From positions 62,001-126,000 of the forward strand of contig JADJGZ010000008.1 in NCBI GenBank assembly GCA_016707785.1: a DNA stretch of 64,000 nt, written 5' to 3'. Below, one piece after another: positions 37,107 through 46,512 of this stretch. Below the pieces are notes generated by a model. It saw only the letters and a program-made list of their open reading frames with translations, had not been told where the DNA came from and made no database searches. Each line of letters begins with the position of its first letter. Position 1 is the first letter of the stretch. The stretch comes from Bacteroidales bacterium (GTDB lineage Bacteria > Bacteroidota > Bacteroidia > Bacteroidales > UBA4417). A program made the translations under genes and the position numbers.

Positions 37107-38609
37107 TCAGATGGAAGGAATCGTAAAATCCCGTTTCTGAGTGAATTCATAGGAGTTATCCATCATCTTATACATTAATGCATCATCCTCAATAAATGGA
37201 ACGGTTTTCCTGTATTCTGACAATAATGTCTTCAGGAAGGAAGAGGTTTCATTCATGCCTCGAAACTCAAGAGCCTGGCTTCCGACCATGAGTTCAATTG
37301 CGATAATACGTTCTACATTCTTCACCACCCGAAGGGCTTTGGTGGCAGCATTAGCTCCCATGCTGACGTGGTCTTCCTGTTCATTGGATGATGTAATGGA
37401 ATCTACAGAGCAAGGGGTGGAGAGTTGTTTATTCTGGCTAACAACGGATGCAGCAGCATATTGAGGGATCATAAAACCTGAGTTCAGTCCCGGGTGAGGA
37501 GTGAGAAATTCCGGCAATCCTCGTTGTCCTGAAATTAATCTATAGACCCTGCGCTCAGCTATATTTCCAAGTTCCGACAAGGCTATTGAGAGAAAATCCA
37601 TTGCAAATGCCAGAGGTTCACCATGAAAGTTTCCTCCAGAAAGGATGAGATCTTCATCGGGGAAAAGGGTTGGGTTATCAGTAACTGAATTTATTTCCCG
37701 TTGAATAACCTGAGAAACATGGTTTAGTGTATCCTTTACTGCTCCGTGAACCTGCGGAACACACCGAAATGAATAAGGGTCCTGAACAGCTTTACCTGGT
37801 TTTTGAATCAGTTTGCTGTCAGCCAGAATTGCCCGAATATTCCTGGCTGTTTCAATTTGACCAGGATGAGGTCGTACCTTTTGAATTTCCTCTCTGAAAG
37901 GATCGATTCTGCCGTTGTATCCTTCAATAGATATTGCAGCTGTGATATCGGCAAGTTTAATCAGGCGCATTGCTTTCAGAACAACCATTACCCCGTGGGC
38001 ACTCATAAATTGTGTCCCATTGAGCAGGGCGAGACCTTCTTTTGATTGTAGTTCAATCACAGGAATCCCTAATTCCTGCATTATTTCCAATGAAGGGCGG
38101 GTTTTACCATTGTGATTAATTTCTCCCAATCCCAGTAAAGGGAGAACAAGGTGAGCCAGGGGGGCAAGATCTCCTGATGCACCGAGGGATCCTAATTCCC
38201 TTACAACAGGATAGGCCTTATGATTATATAAGTCAACCAATCTTTGAACGGTTTCAATCTGAACTCCAGATTTGCCAATGGATAATCCATATATTTTCAA
38301 TAGCAGCATCAATTGAACGATCTCATTAGAAACAGGATCGCCAATACCACATGCATGGGAGATGACCAGGTTTTTCTGGAGTTGAGCGAGATCTTCAATG
38401 GAAATGGACCGGTTGCATAAAGATCCAAATCCGGTAGTTATTCCATAGATGGGCTCTGTTTGGTTCTTTATTTTCTCATCCAGATAGGTTCTGCACCGGG
38501 TTATTTTTTCTCTCGCAGCGAATGAGAGTTCAATACGTGTATTATCAGATATGATTTTATTGATCAGATCGAAAGACAGCAATGTTGAGTCAATTGAAAA
38601 TGTATTCAT
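37107..38609 (-). CDS. hutH: histidine ammonia-lyase family protein
   Basis: A 500-residue MIO lyase with the canonical cofactor triad Ala144-Ser145-Gly146 (LGASGDLAP), YGITTGFGSL, the His-lyase type SHACGIGDP, LLNGTQFMSAH, QDPYSFRCVPQVHG and EQEDHVSMG. The Ser84-His85 pair and overall pattern favour histidine deamination to urocanate, although no hutUIG genes are nearby. It shares its strand with the Cys-triad lyase (110 bp away), a likely ancient duplication. Symbol given on family resemblance only. Confidence 0.82.
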   Translation of the reverse strand: MNTFSIDSTLLSFDLINKIISDNTRIELSFAAREKITRCRTYLDEKIKNQTEPIYGITTGFGSLCNRSISIEDLAQLQKNLVISHACGIGDPVSNEIVQLMLLLKIYGLSIGKSGVQIETVQRLVDLYNHKAYPVVRELGSLGASGDLAPLAHLVLPLLGLGEINHNGKTRPSLEIMQELGIPVIELQSKEGLALLNGTQFMSAHGVMVVLKAMRLIKLADITAAISIEGYNGRIDPFREEIQKVRPHPGQIETARNIRAILADSKLIQKPGKAVQDPYSFRCVPQVHGAVKDTLNHVSQVIQREINSVTDNPTLFPDEDLILSGGNFHGEPLAFAMDFLSIALSELGNIAERRVYRLISGQRGLPEFLTPHPGLNSGFMIPQYAAASVVSQNKQLSTPCSVDSITSSNEQEDHVSMGANAATKALRVVKNVERIIAIELMVGSQALEFRGMNETSSFLKTLLSEYRKTVPFIEDDALMYKMMDNSYEFTQKRDFTIPSI

Positions 38610-38753
38610 ATAAAGGAATCATTTAAAGTATATTGTTCATGATAAATACAAAAACAGTTAACAGAGTTTTGCCCCTGTAAAGCCCAAAATTACAGGCTGG
38701 TCCTGTTGATTTGAACAATAAAATTAAGATTCCAGTTAAAGATCATATTGTGA

Positions 38754-40118
38754 TTAATTTCCGAGAAGTATTTCAATTATTTTTTCAGGGTTATATGCAC
38801 CTTGTTCTCCAGTAATCATATTTTTCATTTGATAGATGCCAGTTGCAACTTCATTGCTACCAATGATGATCATAAAAGGTATTTTCTTTGAATCAGCATA
38901 GCCAAATTGTTTTTTCATCTTTGCTGCTTCAGGGTATAATTCAGCTGAAATCCCTGCCTGCTGGAGTTGAGTAAGAAAGCGAAGGCTTTCAATTTCTTCT
39001 GATCCGCCGAAATTAGCCAAAAGCACTTTAGTGGCTTGTTCTGTACCTTTGGGAAATAAAGATAATTCATTCAAAACATCATAGATTCTATCGGCCCCAA
39101 ATGAGATACCCACGCCAGATACATCAGGTAATCCGAAAATTCCAGTAAGGTCATCGTACCTGCCACCACCGCTTATACTGCCCATTTGAACATTTGAAGC
39201 CTTTACTTCAAGTATGGCACCGGTATAATAATTCAGTCCACGGGCGAGGGTAAGGTCCAATTCTACCTGAGTATTAAGGTGAATGGCTTCAAGATAGGTA
39301 AACACTTTTTCAAGTTCTTCAATTCCTTTTAATCCGATGTTTGATGATTGCAGGATTGAAGTTAATTGCTGCAATTTTTCCCTATTGGTTCCTTCCAGGT
39401 AGAGTATCGGTTGTAGTTTTTCAATACTATCGCTGCTCAAATTCTTCTCAGCTAGTTCCTTATTTACGTTATCAACGCCAATTTTATCAAGTTTATCAAT
39501 AGCAACAGTGATATCGATGATCTTGTCAGGTTCTCCAATAATTTCAGCTATTCCGGCTAATATTTTACGATTATTTATTTTAACGACCACCTGGATACCA
39601 AGCCTTTTGAATACTTCATCGGTGATGCGGATGAGTTCCACTTCATAAAGAAGGGATGTAGAGCCTATTACATCAACATCGCACTGATAAAATTCCCGGT
39701 ATCTTCCTTTTTGCGGGCGATCTGCACGCCAAACAGGTTGAATCTGGTATCGCTTGAAGGGGAATATCAATTCATTTTTATGTTGCACAACAAACCTTGC
39801 GAAAGGCACAGTGAGGTCGTACCTTAAACCTTTTTCACTGATTGAACGAAGGATTTTCCCAGGGTCTTTCGATAATAGAAGAGAATCATCGGTTCCTGAG
39901 AGAAAATCACCTGAATTCAGTACCTTAAAGATTAGTTTATCACCTTCTTCACCATATTTCCCCAACAGAGTGGAAAGGTTTTCCATAGCAGGTGTTTCGA
40001 TAGGTTCATAACCATATAGTCTGAAAACGCTACGAATTGTATCAAAAATGTAATTCCTCCTTGCCATTTCGGAAGGTGAGAAGTCACGTGTACCTTTGGG
40101 TATTGAGGGTAATGCCAT
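38754..40118 (-). CDS. hisS: histidyl-tRNA synthetase
   Basis: Charges tRNA-His. The 454 residues have the class II motifs: motif 1 region PSIPKGTRDFSP, motif 2 (RYQIQPVWRADRPQKGRYREF), the histidine-A motif (LDLTLARGLNYYTG) and motif 3 (GVGISFGADRIYDVL), then the C-terminal anticodon-binding domain (about 355-454). The ATG at 40118 gives MALPSIPKGTRDF, the usual start; the frame extends to 40151 and would overlap the cupin gene. It is the third gene of ettA-cupin-hisS, 29 bp after the cupin. Proximity to two histidine-lyase-type genes is probably coincidental. Confidence 0.95.
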   Translation of the reverse strand: MALPSIPKGTRDFSPSEMARRNYIFDTIRSVFRLYGYEPIETPAMENLSTLLGKYGEEGDKLIFKVLNSGDFLSGTDDSLLLSKDPGKILRSISEKGLRYDLTVPFARFVVQHKNELIFPFKRYQIQPVWRADRPQKGRYREFYQCDVDVIGSTSLLYEVELIRITDEVFKRLGIQVVVKINNRKILAGIAEIIGEPDKIIDITVAIDKLDKIGVDNVNKELAEKNLSSDSIEKLQPILYLEGTNREKLQQLTSILQSSNIGLKGIEELEKVFTYLEAIHLNTQVELDLTLARGLNYYTGAILEVKASNVQMGSISGGGRYDDLTGIFGLPDVSGVGISFGADRIYDVLNELSLFPKGTEQATKVLLANFGGSEEIESLRFLTQLQQAGISAELYPEAAKMKKQFGYADSKKIPFMIIIGSNEVATGIYQMKNMITGEQGAYNPEKIIEILLGN

Positions 40119-40147
40119 AATAAGTTGTAAATGATTCTTTTTGATTT

Positions 40148-40624
40148 TCATTCAGGACTGATGATGTTGAGCCTGGTAAATACCGATTGCAGAAAAGTCT
40201 TTGCATCAACAGAACCTTCGGGAGGAGCCCATGGAGCTGAAGACCCCTCTGAATGAGGAATAAAGGGCCCTTCTTTAATTTCGTAAACTACAGAGTTTGC
40301 CTCCAGGGCGGTAAGCATATGGTAGCATCCTTCTTCAAATTCAACGCCATAAGTTCCAAGATCAGAGCTAAGTATGGCATGATCCCTGATCGTTCCATCA
40401 TTATTGAATGTTACTGCTAAAATTGTACCCCTGAGAATCACGAAAGATTCTTCCTTATTTTCATGCCGGTGCGGCCGAATATAAGTCCATGGTTCCAAGG
40501 CATTCAGAAGGCGTTGAACGGGGTCAGATAATTCAGGATGGAAATTATAATTCATCCTCAGCCGATGCGATGACTTCGCTTTTGAAGAAACTTCATCCAG
40601 CAGTGTGGTGGTAATTTTAATCAT
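40148..40624 (-). CDS. WbuC-family cupin-fold metalloprotein
   Basis: A 158-residue cupin with the WbuC pattern: RMNYNFHPELSDPVQRLLNAL, then the metal-site PHRHENKEESFVILRG (His, His, Glu) and GVEFEEGCYHML. WbuC homologues are often in polysaccharide clusters, but their reaction is not established. It lies 24 bp after ettA and 29 bp before hisS on the same strand. Confidence 0.85.
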   Translation of the reverse strand: MIKITTTLLDEVSSKAKSSHRLRMNYNFHPELSDPVQRLLNALEPWTYIRPHRHENKEESFVILRGTILAVTFNNDGTIRDHAILSSDLGTYGVEFEEGCYHMLTALEANSVVYEIKEGPFIPHSEGSSAPWAPPEGSVDAKTFLQSVFTRLNIISPE

Positions 40625-40648
40625 TTGAGTGATTGTAAGATTCCTGGT

Positions 40649-42325
40649 TTAAGCCAGAAGTTTTTTGTACCGAATTCTCTTAGGTCCTTCATCTCCAAGG
40701 CGTTTCCGTCTGTTTTCCTCATAATCGGTATATCCGCCTTCGAAATAATAGACCTGTGAATTTCCTTCAAACGCAAGGATATGGGTAGCCACCCTGTCGA
40801 GGAACCAACGGTCGTGAGAGATAACTACAACGCAGCCTGCAAAATCTTCCAGGCCTTCTTCGAGAGCGCGTAGCGTATTGATATCGATGTCGTTGGTGGG
40901 CTCATCGAGAAGTAAAACATTTGCTTCACTTTTCAAGGTGAGAGCCAGGTGTAGCCTGTTTTTTTCTCCGCCTGAAAGTATCCCGGTTTTTTTGCCCTGA
41001 TCGGGGCCATTGAAGTTAAAACGCGAAACGTAGGCCCTGCTATTGATTAACCGGCCTCCCATTTGTAGTTGTTCATTTCCTTCGGAGATGACTTCCCAAA
41101 CATTTTTCTCAGGGTCGATGGAGGAGTGGGCCTGATCGATATAGCCTATTTTAACAGTTTCTCCCACCTTAAATTCCCCTTTATCAGGAGTTTCCAATCC
41201 CATGATCATACGGAACAAGGTAGTTTTACCGGCCCCGTTTGGTCCTATAATTCCCACAATTCCGCCGGGAGGCAGTGCAAAATTCAAATCTTCGAAGAGT
41301 AGTTTGTCGCCGAAAGCCTTTGATACACCTGCAGCTTCTATCACATTGTTACCTAACCTGGGGCCATTTGGAATAAATATTTCCAACCTTTCTTCCTTTT
41401 GTTTTACATCTTCATCCAGCAATTTCTCGTAGGATGTCAGACGGGCTTTTCCTTTTGCATGGCGGGCTTTAGGAGCCATTCTTACCCATTCTAGTTCTCT
41501 TTCGAGCGTTTTCCTGCGTTTGCTTTCAGTTTTTTCTTCCATTTCAAGTCGTTTCGACTTTTGTTCGAGCCAGGAAGAGTAATTTCCTTTCCATGGAATT
41601 CCTTCACCCCGGTCGAGTTCAAGAATCCAACCTGCGACATTGTCGAGGAAGTAACGGTCGTGGGTCACGGCTATTACAGTACCTTTATATTGCCGAAGAT
41701 GCAATTCGAGCCATTCGACGCTTTCTGCATCCAGGTGATTGGTAGGTTCATCGAGAAGGAGGATATCCGGCTCCTGCAGCAATAAGCGGCAAAGTGCTAC
41801 CCGGCGACGTTCACCACCGGAGCAAACGGCAATGGATGTATCTCCATCCGGACAACGTAAGGCATCCATTGCTCTTTCCAGTTTTGTGTCCAGTTCCCAG
41901 GCACCGTGATGATCGAGTAATTCAGTAAGCTGACCTTGCCTGGTGATCAGTTTATCCATTTCATCATCAGTTAAAGGCTCTGCAAAGCGATTATTCACTT
42001 CTTCATATTCCTTTAACAGGTCAACAATTGGCTGAACACCTTCCTGAACAATCTCCTTCACCGTTTTTGCATCATCCAGGTGAGGTTCCTGTTCAAGAAT
42101 CCCCACAGAATATCCCGGAGAAAAGACTACCTCTCCAAGAAATGATTTGTCAAGTCCGGCAATGATCCTGAGCAGACTTGATTTACCTGAACCATTTAAG
42201 CCGATGATGCCAATTTTGGCACCATAATAAAAGGAGAGATAAATATTTTTCAGAACCTGTTTATTAGGAGGGAAAATTTTTCCGACCCCAACCATTGAAA
42301 AAATAATTTTTTTGTCGTCGCTCAT
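40649..42325 (-). CDS. ettA: energy-dependent translational throttle protein EttA (ABC-F)
   Basis: EttA binds the ribosomal E site and gates the first elongation steps according to ATP/ADP. The 558 residues hold two ABC domains with Walker A GLNGSGKSSLLRI and GPNGAGKTTLFRM, ABC signatures CSGGERRRVALCR and LSGGEKNRLHLA, Walker B DILLLDEPTNHLDAE and VLLLDEPTNDID, and the interdomain linker (about 240-310, ending in RHAKGKARLTSYEKLL). Length and motifs match EttA, not other ABC-F groups. First gene of ettA-cupin-hisS. Confidence 0.93.
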   Translation of the reverse strand: MSDDKKIIFSMVGVGKIFPPNKQVLKNIYLSFYYGAKIGIIGLNGSGKSSLLRIIAGLDKSFLGEVVFSPGYSVGILEQEPHLDDAKTVKEIVQEGVQPIVDLLKEYEEVNNRFAEPLTDDEMDKLITRQGQLTELLDHHGAWELDTKLERAMDALRCPDGDTSIAVCSGGERRRVALCRLLLQEPDILLLDEPTNHLDAESVEWLELHLRQYKGTVIAVTHDRYFLDNVAGWILELDRGEGIPWKGNYSSWLEQKSKRLEMEEKTESKRRKTLERELEWVRMAPKARHAKGKARLTSYEKLLDEDVKQKEERLEIFIPNGPRLGNNVIEAAGVSKAFGDKLLFEDLNFALPPGGIVGIIGPNGAGKTTLFRMIMGLETPDKGEFKVGETVKIGYIDQAHSSIDPEKNVWEVISEGNEQLQMGGRLINSRAYVSRFNFNGPDQGKKTGILSGGEKNRLHLALTLKSEANVLLLDEPTNDIDINTLRALEEGLEDFAGCVVVISHDRWFLDRVATHILAFEGNSQVYYFEGGYTDYEENRRKRLGDEGPKRIRYKKLLA

Positions 42326-42383
42326 AAGAAAAATCCAATCTTGTTATTTTAATTATCCGTTGAAACCTGTTTTTGTTTTGTCC

Positions 42384-43547
42384 TTATTTCAATATAAACA
42401 GTTTTTCCAAAGCTGAGGTTGAAGAATCCCAGTTATAGTTTTTCAGAATATATTGTTGTCCATTAAGAGCTATAGAATGTGCAAGAGTCAAATTAGTAAG
42501 GAGTTGATATAGATGTTCTGCAAATTCTTCTGTAGCTGAGCCTACCAGGATCTCTTTGTTTTCGGTTGCACCCAGGGCATTGTTTGCCAGGGGTGATGTA
42601 ATACAAGGGATCTGCATTGACATTGCCTCAAGGAGTTTGTTTTGCAGTCCGGTACCTATACGCATAGGGGCAATGAAAACACGGGAGGAGGCATAGCATT
42701 CCCTGATATCCGGCACCCAGCCACTAACTGTGATATTTTCTGCTGCCAATGCTTTAACTTTTGGATGAGGGTTGGCTCCAGCCAATAGCAGGCTGACCAG
42801 AGGAATTCTTTGCCTTAGAAGGGGAATAATTTCTTTGGCAAGATATTCTGCTGCGTCCACATTTGGAGGATAGCCCATATTACCCGTGAAAACCACATCA
42901 TACTTTTTATTGGACTGCCTGGGTTTAAAGTATTCAGAATCAACGCCATTTGGTATAACAACAATCTGATTTTTATCTTCATGCGGGATCAGTTCCCTGT
43001 CGGGTTCAGAGATGATGGTTTTGTGATTGAAATTGTTAAAAACAAAGTTTTCATATTTCAGAAGCCTCTTATATTCCCAGAAATAAAGCGGCTTCATAAA
43101 TAAAGGGGAATTAGAAAGCCGACGTTTCATGCCCATGGAAAAAACATCCTGGTAATCCAGGGTTTTTTGTTGAGGTAAAAGCCTTGCATATTCTGCCATA
43201 CGGATAAGTTGACAAAAAATATGATCAGGATTGGTGTCAGAAACAATTTTCTGAATCTTTTTAAGTATTCCGGATCTGAAGAAATAGCCTACCTGGAAGG
43301 GTTTCCCATTGAAAAGTACCTTGATGATATTGAATAAGAGTCCCGGTTTAGAAAGTTTGAAAACATGAATTTTATGACAATATTCCTGAAGGATTTCAAT
43401 GCTTTTGGGATGAATTTTCTGATCAGATAAAGCAATTAGGGTGATTTCATGATTCTTTGCAAGCGTCCGGATTTGGTGGAATGCCCTCAGTTTATCCCCT
43501 TTTTCAGTAGGATAAGGTACACGTGAGAGGAGGATGATCAGTTTCAT
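42384..43547 (-). CDS. GT4-type glycosyltransferase (sugar transferase)
   Basis: A 387-residue GT-B glycosyltransferase beginning MKLIILLSRVPYPTEKGDKL, close in pattern to PEP-CTERM/EpsH1-type sugar transferases. The donor domain has VVIPNGVDSEYF, VVFTGNMGYPPNVDA and the APMRIGTGLQNKLLEAMSM motif of GT4 enzymes. It is the last gene of a minus-strand run LptF/G - GT4 - GT4, so it probably contributes to surface polysaccharide or LPS sugar assembly; the donor is unknown. Confidence 0.86.
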   Translation of the reverse strand: MKLIILLSRVPYPTEKGDKLRAFHQIRTLAKNHEITLIALSDQKIHPKSIEILQEYCHKIHVFKLSKPGLLFNIIKVLFNGKPFQVGYFFRSGILKKIQKIVSDTNPDHIFCQLIRMAEYARLLPQQKTLDYQDVFSMGMKRRLSNSPLFMKPLYFWEYKRLLKYENFVFNNFNHKTIISEPDRELIPHEDKNQIVVIPNGVDSEYFKPRQSNKKYDVVFTGNMGYPPNVDAAEYLAKEIIPLLRQRIPLVSLLLAGANPHPKVKALAAENITVSGWVPDIRECYASSRVFIAPMRIGTGLQNKLLEAMSMQIPCITSPLANNALGATENKEILVGSATEEFAEHLYQLLTNLTLAHSIALNGQQYILKNYNWDSSTSALEKLFILK

Positions 43548-43648
43548 TCCGGGCTATGCTTAAAGAAAGGCAGGTTGCATGTATTGCCTGATGGCAAAAT
43601 TAAAAAACTATTGGAAATAAGGGTGAAAATGAGATTCTGTGAGGCAGA

Positions 43649-44854
43649 TCAATGGTTTTTTATCAGTCGCTGGTAAAAGCTCACCAATCTTTCAATAAGC
43701 ACATGGTTATCGTGGAGTGATAGCATGAGCTTTCTTGCATTTTCAGCCAGTTCCCGACGAAATTGTTTGTCATTTACCACACGGTTGATAGCTTCAATAA
43801 ACTGCTCCCTGGTATCAGCAATAAGAAGATGTTCTCCGTTTTTATATTCTATGCCTTCGGCTCCAATGGTGCTTGAAATAACTACTTTACCAGCAGTCAT
43901 TGCCTCAATAATTTTTATCCTGATACCACTTCCGGAGAATAAAGGAACGATCATGATATCGTGTTGTTTCATGAAATCCCTGGCATCAGGGACTTCTCCT
44001 TCGATAACCAGGCCCGGACTTTTGAAATGAAGCATCCATTCAGGCATTTTGCGGCCTGCCAGGTGAAGCTCAATTCCGGGGTTTTTAGCCGTTACTTCCG
44101 GCCAGACTTTATTCAGGAACCATTGAATTCCTTCGGCATTTGGAATCCAGTTCATTGAACCGATGTTGAAGAGGTCAGGGGTTGCAGTATCGCGGGTACT
44201 GACCGGGTAGTGTTGAGGGTCAATACCAAAAGGTACGGCCAAAACAGGCACATTCCTGGCATTCCGTCCAAAGAAAACGGCATCAGTAAATGTTATGGAG
44301 ACTATGCCATCCACTTTATTAATGACATTCATTTCATAATCCCGCAGACTTAGATACAATTGATTGAGATAATGTTTTTTGAACGGGATACGGCAATTTT
44401 CAGCAATTCTTTTCCAGATAAGATGTTCAATATTATGTGCCCTGAGTACCACAGGTGCTTTACTGTGCTTTCTTATAATATCCAAATAGACGGTAGTATA
44501 AAGCATTTCTACCTGGATGATATCGAAAGTATCCTTTTTCAGAATCTTTTCGAGTTTTTCAGCGAACTCAGTATTTCTGAATCTGGATACATGATATGAT
44601 GTGCCTGAAATATAATTTGAGAGAGCGGCCAGAGGTTTTATTGACAGGTCGATATAGGCAAATTCAATGCCGGTATTTTTAGCAAATTCTTCAGGAAGTG
44701 TGATTGGGTCAACAGCATATTTATTGGTATTGGCAGCCAATACCTTAACCTGGTGGCCGGCTTCGAGCAGACCATTGATAATGGCATACATTGCGATAGG
44801 TCCGCCTTCATGAAGGGGCCAGGGGGATTTATTGCAGAGAAGAAGAATCTTCAT
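43649..44854 (-). CDS. GT4-type glycosyltransferase
   Basis: A 401-residue GT-B enzyme. The ATG at 44854 begins MKILLLCNKSPWPLHEGGP; the frame extends to 44923 but would overlap the upstream permease extensively. The donor domain has VPFGIDPQHYP, FNIGSMNWIPNAEGIQWF and IVPLFSGSGIRIKIIEAM, the GT4 E-x7-E-like region. It overlaps the end of the LptF/G gene by 26 bp and precedes the second GT4 enzyme by 101 bp, so the three likely act in one envelope glycan pathway. Confidence 0.86.
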   Translation of the reverse strand: MKILLLCNKSPWPLHEGGPIAMYAIINGLLEAGHQVKVLAANTNKYAVDPITLPEEFAKNTGIEFAYIDLSIKPLAALSNYISGTSYHVSRFRNTEFAEKLEKILKKDTFDIIQVEMLYTTVYLDIIRKHSKAPVVLRAHNIEHLIWKRIAENCRIPFKKHYLNQLYLSLRDYEMNVINKVDGIVSITFTDAVFFGRNARNVPVLAVPFGIDPQHYPVSTRDTATPDLFNIGSMNWIPNAEGIQWFLNKVWPEVTAKNPGIELHLAGRKMPEWMLHFKSPGLVIEGEVPDARDFMKQHDIMIVPLFSGSGIRIKIIEAMTAGKVVISSTIGAEGIEYKNGEHLLIADTREQFIEAINRVVNDKQFRRELAENARKLMLSLHDNHVLIERLVSFYQRLIKNH

Positions 44855-46292
44855 TCGTTTTTTTGGTTTTCCTGAATTTTCCAGGGATAAGTTTCTCCAG
44901 CAGAAGTTTGTATTTCTCTGCATCCAGGAGGTTTGAGTCAGTTGAGGCTTTATAGGTAAGGAAAATACCTACAGGCAGAAAGACCAGCGTTGAGATCCAC
45001 ATACCTTTCCAGGAATCAGCTACACCAGATCTGGCCGCCTTTTCTCCGGTAAAAGATATCACATGGTATGCTACAAAGAGGAGAACTGATACGACCAATG
45101 GCATTCCAAGTCCACCTTTCCTTATAATGGTGCCAAGAGGTGCGCCGATCAGGAAAAGTGCAAGGCAGGCAAGTGAAAGTGTGAATTTCCTATGCCATTC
45201 AATTTCATATCTCGCTTTGAGTACTGAGGTATCCCTGATATTTTGCTGATTAAATTCGAATGAACCTTTTGCATTTCTTGCCAGGCTCAAAGCATTGTTA
45301 ACAATTTTGAGCTGTTCCTGTTTATTTCTGCCATCGAGTAAAGCTTGAACTTTCACGGGTTTAAGCTTAGACATTGAGCTATCAGTGAGGTTGGAGCGCA
45401 AGAGGAAAGAGTAATAACTCAGTAAGGATTGATTGAGGTCTTTGGCTTTTTTTTGAACATCTTTTGACAACGAGTCAGCAGCATAGTTTAACTGTTTCAC
45501 GTTCAGCATATAGTAAGCACTTCTGAAGAATTCATCATTTGTGCGGGTCATTTTGAATTGGGAGAGATCAAATTTTATCACCTCTTCTTCGAAAAATGTA
45601 CGCTGGAATGGTTTTTTGAGATCACTATTCCGCCCCATTTTTTCCTCATAGTTTGAACCATTGTATAAAGTAAGCATGAGGAAGTTGCCGTCTTCAGTTT
45701 GTTCCATTCTTCCTGAGTCTGCCACTGTCAGGTTGGTATTGCCCTGAAATTTGGAATGGTCATAAATCATGATTTCGCGGAGTGTCACTTTATCTTCATC
45801 TTTTTTTCCTACTTTAATGACATAACCGTCGAGTCCTGAATACCAGATACCTTCCCTGATATTTAAGGCCATCTTTTTCTGGCGAACATCATAGAGTATC
45901 GTTCTGAACTTCAGGTTAGCATAAGGGAAAACAATATTTGAATAGTAGAATGCCCCGATACTCAAAAGAAATGCGAAGATTGCCAGAGGCATCATAATTT
46001 TTCTGAGTGAAACACCGGCAGCTTTAATTGCCACCAATTCATACCTTTCACCAAGGTTGCCGAAAGTCATTAACGATGCCAACAGCACTGACAAAGGCAA
46101 TGCCATAGGGACAAATGTAAATGATGCATAGAAGAGCAATTGGGCAATGATATTCCATTCGAGGCCTTTTCCAACAAGGTCATCGACATATCGCCACAGG
46201 AATTGCATCAACAGAACGAAAACCGCTATGAAGAATGTGGCTATCCCGGGGCCGACATATGAACGCAAAATAAGCAGGTGCAGTTTCTTCAC
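44829..46292 (-). CDS. LptF/LptG-family lipopolysaccharide export permease
   Basis: LptF/LptG form the inner-membrane permease of the Lpt system that extracts LPS towards LptA/C and the outer membrane. The protein has three N-terminal membrane helices (PGIATFFIAVFVLLMQFLWR, FYASFTFVPMALPLSVLLAS, and one near 100-125), a periplasmic domain, and three C-terminal helices (about 390-470). The open frame starts at 46337, but the GTG at 46292 (VKKLHLLILRSYVGP) matches the family N-terminus better and I prefer it. LptE homologue is at 61.3 kb. Confidence 0.86.
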   Translation of the reverse strand: MKKLHLLILRSYVGPGIATFFIAVFVLLMQFLWRYVDDLVGKGLEWNIIAQLLFYASFTFVPMALPLSVLLASLMTFGNLGERYELVAIKAAGVSLRKIMMPLAIFAFLLSIGAFYYSNIVFPYANLKFRTILYDVRQKKMALNIREGIWYSGLDGYVIKVGKKDEDKVTLREIMIYDHSKFQGNTNLTVADSGRMEQTEDGNFLMLTLYNGSNYEEKMGRNSDLKKPFQRTFFEEEVIKFDLSQFKMTRTNDEFFRSAYYMLNVKQLNYAADSLSKDVQKKAKDLNQSLLSYYSFLLRSNLTDSSMSKLKPVKVQALLDGRNKQEQLKIVNNALSLARNAKGSFEFNQQNIRDTSVLKARYEIEWHRKFTLSLACLALFLIGAPLGTIIRKGGLGMPLVVSVLLFVAYHVISFTGEKAARSGVADSWKGMWISTLVFLPVGIFLTYKASTDSNLLDAEKYKLLLEKLIPGKFRKTKKTNEDSSSLQ

Positions 46293-46512
46293 TACAATAA
46301 CAACTAATGCGCTGCAAAGGTAATGATTTTCGATCAAGGGTTGGATTTGAGTCTTTCAGTTGTTTTGTATTATTCCTTCCGGCCTTCAGGAGATGATTCA
46401 TCCATGATTTAGGTTATATTTCAGGTTATCCTTTGTTATCAATGTCAGATCAAAACCTTCATTTGTCAATATGAATTTTCTTTACATTTGTTCTGCAATA
46501 ATTGTTCAAATC

